A DNA stretch of 64,000 bases from a bacterium (lineage in GTDB: Bacteria > Bacillota > Sulfobacillia > UBA995). Numbering within the stretch: position 1 is the stretch's first letter; the number at the start of each line of letters is the position of its first letter. Shown in pieces: positions 9,504 through 17,823 of the stretch. A program made the position numbers and the translations under genes. The notes beneath the pieces are model-generated. The model had not been told where the DNA came from. It searched no databases and saw only the letters and a program-made list of their open reading frames with translations. Where the stretch lies: contig JAVHLP010000003.1 of NCBI GenBank assembly GCA_031082145.1, forward strand, positions 1 to 64,000, read 5' to 3'.

Positions 9504-10189
9504 TCGTCGCCCTGGACGTGCCCGGCCTGGACCGGGCGGCGGAGTTGGTGCGGCAGCTGGCGCCGGTGGTGGACTGGTTCAAGATAGGCTTGGAGTTGTG
9601 GGCGGCCGCCGGCCGGGAAGCCTTGGAGCTGGTGGCCGGGGCGGGGAAGCAGGTCTTCCTGGACGTCAAGTTTCACGACATCCCGGCCACGGTGGCTGGC
9701 GCCGGCCGGGTGGTGGCCGCCCTCCCCGGGGTGGGCATGTGGAACGTGCACGCCGCCGGGGGCGAGGCCATGTTGAGGGAGGCGGTCGCCGCCAACCGGG
9801 AGGCCGGCGGGGCCCGGCTGCTGGGGGTGACCGTGCTGACCAGCCTGGACGAGGCGGATCTGGAGGCTACCGGGATCCGGGCTTTCTCGGTCACCGACCA
9901 GGTGCTGGTCTTGGCCCGGCTCTGCCTGAAGGCCGGCCTCGACGGGGTGGTGGCCTCGCCGCGGGAGGTGGCGGCGGTGCGCAAGGCCTGCGGGCCGGAC
10001 TTCCTGCTGGTGACCCCGGGAGTGCGGCCGGCCGGGGCCGACGCCCACGATCAGCGGCGGGTGATGACCCCCGCCGCGGCGGCGCGGGCGGGAGCGGACT
10101 TCGTGGTGGTGGGCCGGCCGATCACCGCCGCCCCCGATCCGCTGGCAGCCGCCTGCCGGGTAATGGCGGAACTGGAGGGGCCGGCATGA
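9452..10189 (+). CDS. pyrF: Orotidine 5'-phosphate decarboxylase
   Basis: The 245-residue TIM-barrel enzyme decarboxylates OMP to UMP. It shows the substrate-binding LIVALDVPGLDRA, the catalytic DVKFHDIPATV and the phosphate-binding VTPGVRPAG. Length is normal for the group 1 form. The GTG start overlaps pyrD by 52 bp. Alignment with relatives really begins around residue 16, so the first residues are uncertain. Confidence 0.93.
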   Translation: MPGDCQRVRAGGQGPRLIVALDVPGLDRAAELVRQLAPVVDWFKIGLELWAAAGREALELVAGAGKQVFLDVKFHDIPATVAGAGRVVAALPGVGMWNVHAAGGEAMLREAVAANREAGGARLLGVTVLTSLDEADLEATGIRAFSVTDQVLVLARLCLKAGLDGVVASPREVAAVRKACGPDFLLVTPGVRPAGADAHDQRRVMTPAAAARAGADFVVVGRPITAAPDPLAAACRVMAELEGPA

Positions 10190-10752
10190 AGCCGGAGGCG
10201 ATCCGGGAGATACTGGCCGGGGCGGGGGCTCTGCTGGAAGGCCACTTCCTGCTAACCTCCGGCCGGCACAGTCCTTTCTTCGTCCAGTGCTCGCAGGTGC
10301 TGCAGCACCCGGAGCGGGTGGCCCGGCTGGCGGGAGAACTGGTCGTTCGGCTGGCCCTGGCTCCACCCCCCGATGCCGTGGCCGGTCCGGCCATGGGCGG
10401 CATCATCCTGGCCTACGAGACGGCCCGGATCCTCGGCGCCCGCGCCGTCTACGCCGAGAAGGGGCCGGAGGGCATGGTCTTCCGCCGGGGCTTCCGGCTG
10501 CGGCCGGGAGAGCGGGTGCTGGTGGTGGAGGACGTGGTGACCACCGGTGGTTCCGTCCAGGCGGTCATCGACGCCGTGGACCGGGCCGGAGCCCGGGTGC
10601 TGGCAGTGGGAGCGCTGGTCGACCGCAGCGGGGGCCGGGTCCGCTTCCCGGCGCCCTTCGCGGCAGCGCTGAGCCTGCCAGCAGAGGACTACTCCCCCGA
10701 CGACTGCCCTTTGTGCCGGGAGGGGGTACCCCTGACCCGGCCGAAGCACTGA
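10186..10752 (+). CDS. pyrE: Orotate phosphoribosyltransferase
   Basis: The 188-residue enzyme joins orotate and PRPP to give OMP. The PRPP loop is VLVVEDVVTTGGSVQAVI (about residues 107-124), and FLLTSGRHSPFFVQC opens the fold. The tail CPLCREGVPL, with two cysteines, is common in clostridial and thermophilic PyrE proteins. The start overlaps the pyrF stop as ATGA. This is the last recognisable gene of the pyr operon; the next gene follows after 21 bp and may share the transcript. Confidence 0.93.
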   Translation: MKPEAIREILAGAGALLEGHFLLTSGRHSPFFVQCSQVLQHPERVARLAGELVVRLALAPPPDAVAGPAMGGIILAYETARILGARAVYAEKGPEGMVFRRGFRLRPGERVLVVEDVVTTGGSVQAVIDAVDRAGARVLAVGALVDRSGGRVRFPAPFAAALSLPAEDYSPDDCPLCREGVPLTRPKH

Positions 10753-10773
10753 GCCAGAGGAGGTCTCATCGCC

Positions 10774-11613
10774 GTGCCCGCTGCCGACAGGCCGGTTGAA
10801 CTCGAGCCGATCATGGGGATGCTGGCGGGCCGGATCCCCTCCGGGCGAGACAGCCTGATGACGGGGGAGGGAGAGGCCCTGGTGCAGCGCCTGGCCGGCA
10901 TCCTGGCCGGCCAGGAGGCGATCGGTCCCGAGGACCGGCGCCGCTTGTGGCGGTACCTGGCCGGTCCCGGGTTTGACGCCATACCCGGGCTGGCCACCGG
11001 GATCGTGCTGGCCCTGGCCGAGGACCCGGGCTGGGAGACCCGGGAGACCGCTGCCGCCCTGGCGGGCGACATCCTGACCGAACACTTCGAGGCGTTCTAC
11101 CCCACTGTGCTGGCCTTCACCGGGTCACCGTCGGCCAACACCCGGCGGGCGGCGGCGCTGGCCGTCATGTACGCCAGCAAGAAACGCAACCCGGCCTGGG
11201 TCTCCCGCATCCTCGATCTCCTGGAACGGCTGCTGTCCGACCGGGCGGAGTACGTTCGCAAGAACCTCGGCCCTTTCGCCATAGGCAGCGCCCTTCTGCT
11301 CCGGCATCCGGTCGAAACCCTGGAGTGCCTGCGCCGGTGGGCCCAAAGCGATGACCAGCAGGTGCTATGGAACGTGGCCATGGCTTTCTCCGCCGCCCCG
11401 GCCAAGGCCCACGTCGGCGCGGCCCTGGACGTTCTGGGACCCCTCTGCGGTCATCCCGACCGCTTCGTCTGGCGAGCCGCCGCGTCGGCCTTACGCTCGC
11501 TGGGCCGCCGGGATCCCGGCCGGGTGCTCCCGGCCCTGGAAGCCTGGCGGCGGCTGCCGGAGCGGGCGGCGGCCGCCGAGACGGCCCTCAAGTACCTGCA
11601 AGCGGCCGGTTAG
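10774..11613 (+). CDS. HEAT-repeat protein, possibly of the DNA alkylation repair type
   Basis: The 279-residue protein is almost entirely alpha-helical, with repeated units of the form AxxLAxxxLxxxF (for example near residues 95-125 and 200-250), and resembles an AlkD-like HEAT solenoid. No catalytic motif can be identified by eye. The GTG start has a good Shine-Dalgarno (AGAGGAGGT). It lies 21 bp after pyrE and has the same high-GC composition. Role unknown: protein scaffold or DNA glycosylase-like are both possible. Confidence 0.6.
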   Translation: MPAADRPVELEPIMGMLAGRIPSGRDSLMTGEGEALVQRLAGILAGQEAIGPEDRRRLWRYLAGPGFDAIPGLATGIVLALAEDPGWETRETAAALAGDILTEHFEAFYPTVLAFTGSPSANTRRAAALAVMYASKKRNPAWVSRILDLLERLLSDRAEYVRKNLGPFAIGSALLLRHPVETLECLRRWAQSDDQQVLWNVAMAFSAAPAKAHVGAALDVLGPLCGHPDRFVWRAAASALRSLGRRDPGRVLPALEAWRRLPERAAAAETALKYLQAAG

Positions 11614-11712
11614 ACCTCACCTCGCTTCCCGGGGCGGCCGTCCCGGGGGAAGTCACCCCCCCCTGACCGGGTCAATAGGATGGACCGAACCCAGGACGGA
11701 GGGGGAACACCC

Positions 11713-12846
11713 TTGGCCGACGGCTTCCGGCAAGTTTTCTCGGGCGCGAACAGCGGGCGCGGCTTCTACTCCCTGCACAGCCAATCCCTCGGGAGCAGGG
11801 TGCTCCGGCTCTTCATCCTGAAGGGCGGCCCCGGGGTGGGGAAGTCCACCCTGATGCGGAAGATGGCCGGGGACTTGGTGGAGCGGGGCTACGAGGTCGA
11901 ACTCCACTGCTGCTCCTCCGACAACGACTCGCTGGACGGCATCCTGGTGCCCCAGGCGGGAGCGGCCATCCTGGACGGGACGGCGCCCCACGTGGTCGAT
12001 CCCCGCCTCCCAGGCATCGTCGACTGCATTGTGAACCTCGGCGACTACTGGGATGTGGACCTGCTCCGGGCCTTTCGCCACGAGATCGAAACCCTCATCC
12101 GGGAGATCTCCCGCCTGTTCGGTTGCGCCTACCGGTGCCTGGCCGCCACCCTCACCCTGATGGAGCAATGGGAGGCCATCCACCTGGAGACCGGGGGCCT
12201 CGACATCGCCTACCTGAACCAGATGACGCGGAACCTCCTGGACGAGGCTATCGGCGAGGCCCCCTACCGCCAGCGGGCGCCCCTGCAGCGGCATCTCTTC
12301 GCCTCGGGCATCACCCCCGGGGGTTGTGTGAACCACCTGGACGGCATAGCGGCGGGGGTGGAGCGCTGTTTCGTCCTGAAAGGCCTGCCGGGGACCGGCC
12401 GGAGCACCATTGTCCGCCGGGTGGCGGCGGAGGCGGCCGCCCGGGGCTATGACGCCGAGATCTTCCACTGCTCGCTGGACCCCCTGAAGTACGACCACGT
12501 CGTCCTGCCGGCGCTGGGGGTGGCGGTCATCAACGGCTCCGACCCCCACGAGTTCCTGGCCCGGCCCACCGATCGCATCGTCAGCACCACCTCCGCCCTG
12601 CGGCCGGACGTGGTCGAGCAGTACGTGGGGGAGATCAGCCGGGTGCGGCAGACGTACACCGAACTCCTGGAACAGGCGATCTGGTACATCCGGATGGCCA
12701 AGACGCACCACGACGAGCTGGAGAACCACTACATCCCGGCCATGGACTTCGACGCCATTGAAGTCCGCCGGCGGCGCCTGCGGGACGAGATACTGGAGCT
12801 GGCGGCGGGGGCGGCACTGGAGCCGGAACGGGTGGTTCAGGGGTAG
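11713..12846 (+). CDS. Duplicated P-loop ATPase of the PRK06851 type
   Basis: The roughly 377-residue protein contains two homologous halves. Each has a Walker A loop: GGPGVGKST near residue 36 and GLPGTGRST near residue 223. Each loop is followed by a CCSSDNDSLDG or HCSLDPLKYD block. This duplicated nucleotidase-like architecture is known in Clostridia as an uncharacterised ATPase family. The TTG at 11713 is preferred because GGAGGGGG lies 8 bases upstream and family alignment begins at ADGFRQVFSGANS; an ATG at 11680 would add 11 residues. No specific substrate can be assigned. Confidence 0.7.
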   Translation: MADGFRQVFSGANSGRGFYSLHSQSLGSRVLRLFILKGGPGVGKSTLMRKMAGDLVERGYEVELHCCSSDNDSLDGILVPQAGAAILDGTAPHVVDPRLPGIVDCIVNLGDYWDVDLLRAFRHEIETLIREISRLFGCAYRCLAATLTLMEQWEAIHLETGGLDIAYLNQMTRNLLDEAIGEAPYRQRAPLQRHLFASGITPGGCVNHLDGIAAGVERCFVLKGLPGTGRSTIVRRVAAEAAARGYDAEIFHCSLDPLKYDHVVLPALGVAVINGSDPHEFLARPTDRIVSTTSALRPDVVEQYVGEISRVRQTYTELLEQAIWYIRMAKTHHDELENHYIPAMDFDAIEVRRRRLRDEILELAAGAALEPERVVQG

Positions 12847-13040
12847 GAGCCGCCAGGACAATGCCGTCAGGACCGCGGCTCTCCCCGGGGAGTCCCCGAG
12901 GCAGTCGGTCCGATACCCCGGGAGGGAGGGCCGGTCTGCGCTATGGGGCACCTCCTGGATCTGGCGGTCATTCTGGGCACATCTGCAGGGAGCGGGGGGT
13001 CTGTTGGGACCGGGGAGGTTGCCCTGACCACGCGGGCGGC

Positions 13041-13703
13041 CTACTCTCTCTTCATCTCTCTGGCGCCGGGGCACCTCAGAAGTCCCCACCCGGGCTGAGC
13101 CCCCCCAAGGTGGCAGGTATCGTTGGCGGTCCGTACCCTGAGATCGGCCGGCGAGGAACCCGCGATGACGCTCACGCCGGCCGGGTTGACAACGACTCTC
13201 CAGAAGCCGGCCGGGCCCACTCCGAAGGCGTGGGCCAGGAGGAGCTTCACCACCACCCGGTGAGTGACGAGGACCGCCGCCTCTCCCGGCCGGCGGAGGA
13301 CACGGTCCACCGCCCCGAGGGAGCGGGCGAGCACCGTCTCCAGGCTCTCGCCGCCGGGGAATGTGACCCGCTCGGGCCGCTCCAGCCACAGCCGGTAGAG
13401 ATCGGGGTGGCGCCGGCGGACCTCCTCCTGCCCCAATCCTTGCCACTCCCCAAAGCAGAGATCACCCAGGCCCGGGTCGAGTTCGACCGGGAGCCGGTGA
13501 GGATGGGCGATGGCCTCCGCGGTCGCCCGGGCCCGGGTGAGCGGGCTGGAGAAGATGGCGGCGACCGGAACGGCGCGGAGCCGCCGGCCCACCGCCCGGG
13601 CCTGGGCAAGACCTTGCCGGTTGAGGGGGACGTCCGCCGTGCCCCGGAATACCGACTCCCGGTTCCACTCCGTCTCGCCGTGCCGAACAAGGTACAGGTC
13701 CAT
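13041..13703 (-). CDS. Histidine phosphatase family protein (phosphoglycerate mutase-like)
   Basis: The 220-residue protein opens with LYLVRHGETEWN, the phosphohistidine motif, and has the second catalytic histidine in VLVTHRVVVKLLL. FGEWQGL and FPGGESLETVLAR are typical of the broad-specificity CobC/GpmB group. It is transcribed opposite to its neighbours and has no cobalamin genes beside it. General phosphatase or alpha-ribazole phosphatase cannot be separated from sequence alone. Confidence 0.85.
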   Translation of the reverse strand: MDLYLVRHGETEWNRESVFRGTADVPLNRQGLAQARAVGRRLRAVPVAAIFSSPLTRARATAEAIAHPHRLPVELDPGLGDLCFGEWQGLGQEEVRRRHPDLYRLWLERPERVTFPGGESLETVLARSLGAVDRVLRRPGEAAVLVTHRVVVKLLLAHAFGVGPAGFWRVVVNPAGVSVIAGSSPADLRVRTANDTCHLGGAQPGWGLLRCPGAREMKRE

Positions 13704-13936
13704 CGCCGTCCCTCCGCTTCCCGTCTAGCTTGTGCCGGAATGCCAGGACCGTCCAGTGCCAGGTGCCAGGGCGGCGGCACCGGCCATCACCACGGGTGTT
13801 CACCGCCGCCAACACCCTCCCGGGCCGAGAGGTTCGAGACCACGGCTTTCTGTCCTGCAATGGGGGCGCCCCGCAAGGATAGGAGTTGGGTGGCGGCGAA
13901 TCCCCCTGCGACAGAGGGAGACCGAGGGGGATAATC

Positions 13937-14488
13937 ATGCTGGGGGCTTTCGTCCGCGTGATCCTGTGGCTGGTGGCCGGCCTGGTCGTGCTGATGGGTG
14001 CCGTGATGCTGGTCTTCTTGGTGCCCCACAGCCTCTACTGGCGGAGCCGGGAGGAAACCCTGGCGGGGGCGGATCCAACCCGCCGGGCCCTCGTCGTCTA
14101 CCAACCGGGGCTGGGCCCGCGGACCCGGGAGGCCGCCTTGAGCCTGGCCCAGGGCTTGAGCGACGCGGGGTACACGGTCATCCTGAACCGTCCCGGCCGG
14201 CACCTCCCCACCGATCTCTCGGCTTACCGGTTGGTCGCCTTCGGGTCGCCCGTATACGCCGGCCGGACCTCGCCGGCCCTGCGACGCTACCTGCGATCCG
14301 TCACCGGCTACGGCCAGGCGGCGATCATCCTGTTCACCTCGGGGGGCGATCCCGACAACGACAACACCGGGCAACTGGCCGCCCTTGTCCCGCCGGAGCG
14401 CATCTTGCATCGGGTGAAGTTCCTGGCCACCCAGGACAACCGGGCGGCTGCCCGCTCACTTGGCAGGGACCTGGGATCGAGGGATTGA
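13937..14488 (+). CDS. Membrane-anchored flavodoxin-like protein
   Basis: The 183-residue protein starts with one hydrophobic helix (about residues 5-30, VILWLVAGLVVLMGAVMLVF). A flavodoxin-like alpha/beta domain follows, with ALVVYQPGLGPRTREAA, FGSPVYAGRTSPALRRYL and AAIILFTSGGDPDN. The FMN phosphate loop is not canonical. The ATG at 13937 follows GAGGGGG. It overlaps the next gene by four bases, suggesting a shared membrane role with the phosphotransferase. Confidence 0.6.
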   Translation: MLGAFVRVILWLVAGLVVLMGAVMLVFLVPHSLYWRSREETLAGADPTRRALVVYQPGLGPRTREAALSLAQGLSDAGYTVILNRPGRHLPTDLSAYRLVAFGSPVYAGRTSPALRRYLRSVTGYGQAAIILFTSGGDPDNDNTGQLAALVPPERILHRVKFLATQDNRAAARSLGRDLGSRD

Positions 14489-15039
14489 CGGCCAAAACGG
14501 CAGCTCTCTTGCCCAACCTCCTGACCGGGCTCCGGGTGATCCTGACCCTGGTGCTGGTGGTGGTCCTGGCCGGGCGGGTGCCTGGGCTCGCCGTCGCCTT
14601 CTGGCTCTGCCTCGCCATCCTCTTGACCGACTACCTGGATGGTCGCGTGGCCAGGAGGCTGGGTGCCTGCTCGGCGGGGGGCGCCCTGGCGGATGTCGTC
14701 GCCGACGGGTCTTACGCGCTGGCCGCCGCGGTTTCGCTGGGTCGGCTGGGGCTGGTCCCCGCCTGGTACGTGGCCCTGGTGGCGGGGAAGCTCGCCGAGT
14801 TCGCCATTACCTCCTGGCTGCAGTCTCCCCCCGGCCGGCCGCAACTCGTGTTCGATCCCCTGGGCCGGTTGGCCTCGGCCCTGTTCATGGCGATTCCCCC
14901 GGTGGCCCTGGGCTGGCACCATCTCACCGGGCGCCCGGCAGCGCTCTTGCCGGTCCTGGCGGCCGCGACGGCGCTGCTCTCCGCCGTGGTCCGGGTGGCC
15001 GCCTTGCTCAAGCGAGCTAAGCCGGGGCCGAGTTGGTGA
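14485..15039 (+). CDS. CDP-alcohol phosphatidyltransferase family protein
   Basis: The 184-residue, strongly hydrophobic protein carries the complete active-site signature. It reads DYLDGRVAR, eight residues, then GALADVVAD, matching DxxDGxxARx8GxxxDxxxD. It should transfer a phosphoalcohol from CDP-alcohol in the membrane; the acceptor is unknown. The TTG start at 14485 overlaps the upstream TGA. A longer in-frame reading from 13732 crosses the flavodoxin gene in another frame and is not real. Confidence 0.82.
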   Translation: MTAKTAALLPNLLTGLRVILTLVLVVVLAGRVPGLAVAFWLCLAILLTDYLDGRVARRLGACSAGGALADVVADGSYALAAAVSLGRLGLVPAWYVALVAGKLAEFAITSWLQSPPGRPQLVFDPLGRLASALFMAIPPVALGWHHLTGRPAALLPVLAAATALLSAVVRVAALLKRAKPGPSW

Positions 15040-16131
15040 CCTAGCTCCAGGTCGCGTGCTTCCGCCCCTACCGGGCGGCCATCCCGGCACCGCTACCGTC
15101 CACCGTGCCGCTTCGGGCAGATACTGACGTGGCGTAGCCGCCCGTGGGCCAGCGAGTGGACCGATCCAGAGGCAGCATCGCTGTAGATGACGCAGCACGG
15201 AGGCAGGGAGCAGGTACAGCCTGCCGGGGAGCCTTCTTTCGTTGCCCCACAACGCGGTCTGGCGAGCCGAGGTCGCGACGGTCCTCGCCCGCAACAACAA
15301 CGGGCCGGTGGCCGTCCGATGGTGGGCGGTCACCGCCTTGCCTGCCGGGCATCTCCGTACTGCCGAGTAGAGCGACTTGGCGAAGACTGGAGGTTCAGGG
15401 CGCGGAGAACTGCCGGCAAGAATGGCGGCCGTCCCGGGAGTGATGGCCTTGCCACCTATGAACCCGCGGTCTCGGACAACCGTCTAGCTCTTGTGCTATC
15501 TGAGACCGCTCTTCGGGAGAGCAAGAGCACATGCTCCAGACGCTACTGAGGGCCTCCTGCGGTGATCGCGGATGCGACTCCCCGGAACTCCAAGGACTAC
15601 GTGTACCAGGCCATGACGTACGGGATGCGGACCGGGAGAGCCAACCTCCCACGCGATGATGTACCGGTCGCGTTCAAGACTTCCGAGCCGCCGTTGACCC
15701 AGCCGGGCGCACCTGAGCGCCACTCACGGCTCGCGGCTGACCTGGCGGCGGCTCGATATCCGGGGGGCCTGTCTCAAGCCCCTCACGGCGCTCGATGCTT
15801 GAGTTGGCTGGCCGGCGGCGAGAGCCGGTGCCAGTTGAGATAACTGCCGGCGATGTCGGCGAGGAGGAGATGGTCCGCGTGACGCCTGCCGAACTGCTAC
15901 CCTTGTGGGTTGCTGCTGGCCTTGTTCTCAGGAGTCATCAATCAGGTCCGGCTCCTAGACTGAACCGGGAGGGGCTGCGGCAGCCGTCCACGTCCGCCCA
16001 GGGGGACAGCCGTGCCCGTGGTGAAACATTCTCAGCCTGTCAGACAATTCCATGGTCGCGAACGAACTCTACATCTCGTGGACCGTGATCCCGTGAGCCC
16101 GAAGCGACAGACAATACAGACAAAATGTCCA
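15040..16131. other. Non-coding or degenerate stretch at the left edge of the accessory island
   Basis: No convincing gene is seen. Several short open frames on both strands (e.g. 15187-15549 and 15562-15843) lack recognisable domains and plausible starts. Nested inverted repeats occur near 15486-15529, where GCTCTTG pairs with CAAGAGC around an inner hairpin. The stretch separates ordinary high-GC genes from the radical SAM cluster and looks like eroded sequence at an insertion boundary. Confidence 0.4.
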
Positions 16132-16160
16132 TTGGCCGTCAGTCCCATTCATGGTAATAT
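16132..16160 (+). promoter_or_regulatory. Candidate promoter of the radical SAM peptide cluster
   Basis: TTGGCC (16132-16137) and TAATAT (16155-16160) are 17 bp apart; each box matches sigma-A consensus at four of six positions. If used, transcription starts near 16167, and the first PqqD-like gene would need a start codon downstream of 16159. Confidence 0.4.
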
Positions 16161-16548
16161 GCATGAGGAGAGACCAGTAATTGGGGGTTGTCGCATTATC
16201 ACCGCGCTGGAGAATGGGCCCCTTAACGGACTGGTCGTGAGAGTGGCCCCCCGGGTCGTCTTTCGGCGGGAGGTATTTGGTGCTATCGTTGCACGACCGT
16301 TTGAGCTCCAGATTGGCGTCCTCAACCCGGTTGGCGCCACTATCATGGCGATGTGCAGGGGCGGGGCTCCGGTGTCGAGAGTGCTTCGCTTGTTGTGCGG
16401 AGCATTCCCCGACGAGCCAGGCGTTGTGGACGATGTCGGCGAGTTTGTCCGAGAGATGATTGGGGCGGGCTGGTTACAGGTCGAAAACCAGGCTCACACG
16501 ATCATGAAGGATGGGGGGGTTCCTAATGGCCGTGCGTCGAGCGCTTGA
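16159..16548 (+). CDS. PqqD-like peptide-recognition protein (first copy)
   Basis: About 129 residues. The PqqD-like domain runs from VRVAPRVVFRREVFG through LNPVGATIMAMCRGG to VDDVGEFVREMIGAGWLQV. PqqD/RRE domains bind the leader of a precursor peptide and present it to a partner radical SAM enzyme. Start uncertain: ATG 16159 has no clear ribosome site and overlaps the candidate -10 box; GTG 16237 or 16243 would still retain the domain. Its 3' end overlaps the first small peptide gene by 23 bp, which ties the two together translationally. Confidence 0.7.
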   Translation: MHEERPVIGGCRIITALENGPLNGLVVRVAPRVVFRREVFGAIVARPFELQIGVLNPVGATIMAMCRGGAPVSRVLRLLCGAFPDEPGVVDDVGEFVREMIGAGWLQVENQAHTIMKDGGVPNGRASSA

Positions 16549-16690
16549 TGCGCAGGCGCGAAGACCTTATCAAAGGCCCCGCATGCTACTAGTCACTGGG
16601 ACAACCACCCAGATGGGGGCGGCCATTGCGCTTCTCATTCTGTGGTTGTGGTTGTTTCCTGGGGGATCCCCACCGCCTAGGAACAACTAG
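16526..16690 (+). CDS. Small hydrophobic candidate precursor peptide A
   Basis: 54 residues, ATG to TAG. The basic N-terminus (MAVRRALDAQARR) is followed by YQRPRMLL (residues 15-22), a Thr-rich turn, a single hydrophobic helix AAIALLILWLWLF (about 32-44) and a proline-rich tail PGGSPPPRNN. It resembles peptide B at 19986-20171: YQRPRMLL is identical and the core LLILWxWxxP is shared. It lies between a PqqD-like gene (overlap 23 bp) and a radical SAM/SPASM gene (28 bp gap), the standard position of a RiPP precursor. Interpretation as substrate is inference; a small membrane toxin or partner protein is the alternative. Confidence 0.7.
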   Translation: MAVRRALDAQARRPYQRPRMLLVTGTTTQMGAAIALLILWLWLFPGGSPPPRNN

Positions 16691-16718
16691 CCTTGGTCGA
16701 TCTTGGGGGAGTGGTGCC

Positions 16719-17810
16719 GTGAACGGGCAAGCCGTCCCTGCGTGGGAAGGGCTCCTCGGGGAGAATGGGCTCTTGGGCATGGAGGGCAATGCTCTGTCGG
16801 CTCCGCTGCTTGTGCTGCTGGAGGTCACTAGGGCATGCAACTTGAGGTGCAGGCATTGTGCTGCTCTTGGAGGAGAAGCACTGGCCAACGAGTTGGATGC
16901 CCTGGAGATCGTCCGGCTGATTGACGAGTGTGGCAGCCTGGGAGTACTCTTCATCTTCTGGTCCGGGGGAGAGCCTCTGCTTCGCCCAGATCTGTTTGAC
17001 CTGATGGAGCACGCAACGTCCCTGGGCATTGCCTCGTGCCTGATCACGTCGGGCACACTCGTGTCCCGAGTTGTTGCCCATCAGCTTAAGTCAGCCGGTG
17101 TCGTCAAGGTGGAAGTCAACCTGGATAGCCACCGTCCTGAGGTCTTCGACTACTTCCGGGGGAGTCCCGGTGCCCTCGAAGCCACCATCAGGGGCACCCG
17201 GGTTCTCATGGAAGAAGGGATTCCTGTACGGGCGAATGCATGCATCACATCTCTGAATGCCCATGAGGTCCCCGCTCTGGCGCGATTTGCGATGAACCTT
17301 GGCTTGAAGGAACTCGCCCTGATACCCTTCCACCCCTCAGGCAGGGGGCGACAGAATGCTACGGAACTTGAGCTTGCTAGTCATCTGCTGGAAGGGTATC
17401 GGGCGACTTGGATGGAGTTGAAGAGGGAGCTTATGGGCGCGCTCTACTTGCTGTTTGAGGGCGGGGGGACCCACATGCCAGAGGAACTCGTGCAGATCTC
17501 CCACGTACTCCCTTCTTGTGGTGCAGGGCGCCTACATTGCAGCATCACACCGGTTGGCGATGTGAAGATATGCCCCTACTTCCCTGACGACCCTGCCTTC
17601 GTTGCTGGGAGCATTCGAGAAGGCAGCCTCCGCCGTATCTGGACTGAGTCAGATCTTCTGGCGCTGCTCCGCAGGCGCCGGTTCGAAGGCTGCGAGGAAT
17701 GTGATGTGACCCATTGTGCGGGCGGGTGCCGGTTAAGGGCTTTCCGTGACACGGGCACACTGACCGGAGGGCCAGACCCGGCCTGCCCGTACTTGAGGGG
17801 TAGTGGTTGA
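16719..17810 (+). CDS. Radical SAM/SPASM peptide-modifying enzyme
   Basis: About 363 residues. The SAM-cluster motif TRACNLRCRHC places Cys at residues 40, 44 and 47; a GGEPLL motif follows. The C-terminal third carries a SPASM set of cysteines: SCGAGRLHC, KICPYF, GCEECDVTHCAGGC and a final ACPYL. This should hold auxiliary Fe-S clusters. Such enzymes modify ribosomal peptides in mycofactocin, PQQ and sactipeptide pathways. The GTG at 16719 is chosen because GGGGGAG lies about 8 bases upstream; an ATG at 16626 would overlap peptide A. Composition is clearly lower in GC than flanking housekeeping genes. Confidence 0.85.
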   Translation: MNGQAVPAWEGLLGENGLLGMEGNALSAPLLVLLEVTRACNLRCRHCAALGGEALANELDALEIVRLIDECGSLGVLFIFWSGGEPLLRPDLFDLMEHATSLGIASCLITSGTLVSRVVAHQLKSAGVVKVEVNLDSHRPEVFDYFRGSPGALEATIRGTRVLMEEGIPVRANACITSLNAHEVPALARFAMNLGLKELALIPFHPSGRGRQNATELELASHLLEGYRATWMELKRELMGALYLLFEGGGTHMPEELVQISHVLPSCGAGRLHCSITPVGDVKICPYFPDDPAFVAGSIREGSLRRIWTESDLLALLRRRRFEGCEECDVTHCAGGCRLRAFRDTGTLTGGPDPACPYLRGSG

Positions 17811-17823
17811 GGGGGTATTCCAA

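Noticed and set aside
13041-13703. Calling the histidine phosphatase CobC (cobalamin pathway)
   Set aside because: No corrin genes nearby; the fold alone does not fix the substrate.
13732-15039. 435-codon plus frame
   Set aside because: Only its last 184 codons are real (CDP-alcohol phosphotransferase from 14485); the rest overlaps the flavodoxin-like gene in another frame.
15187-15843. Short open frames between the phosphotransferase and the PqqD-like gene
   Set aside because: No homology, weak starts and conflicting frames on both strands; treated as degenerate sequence.
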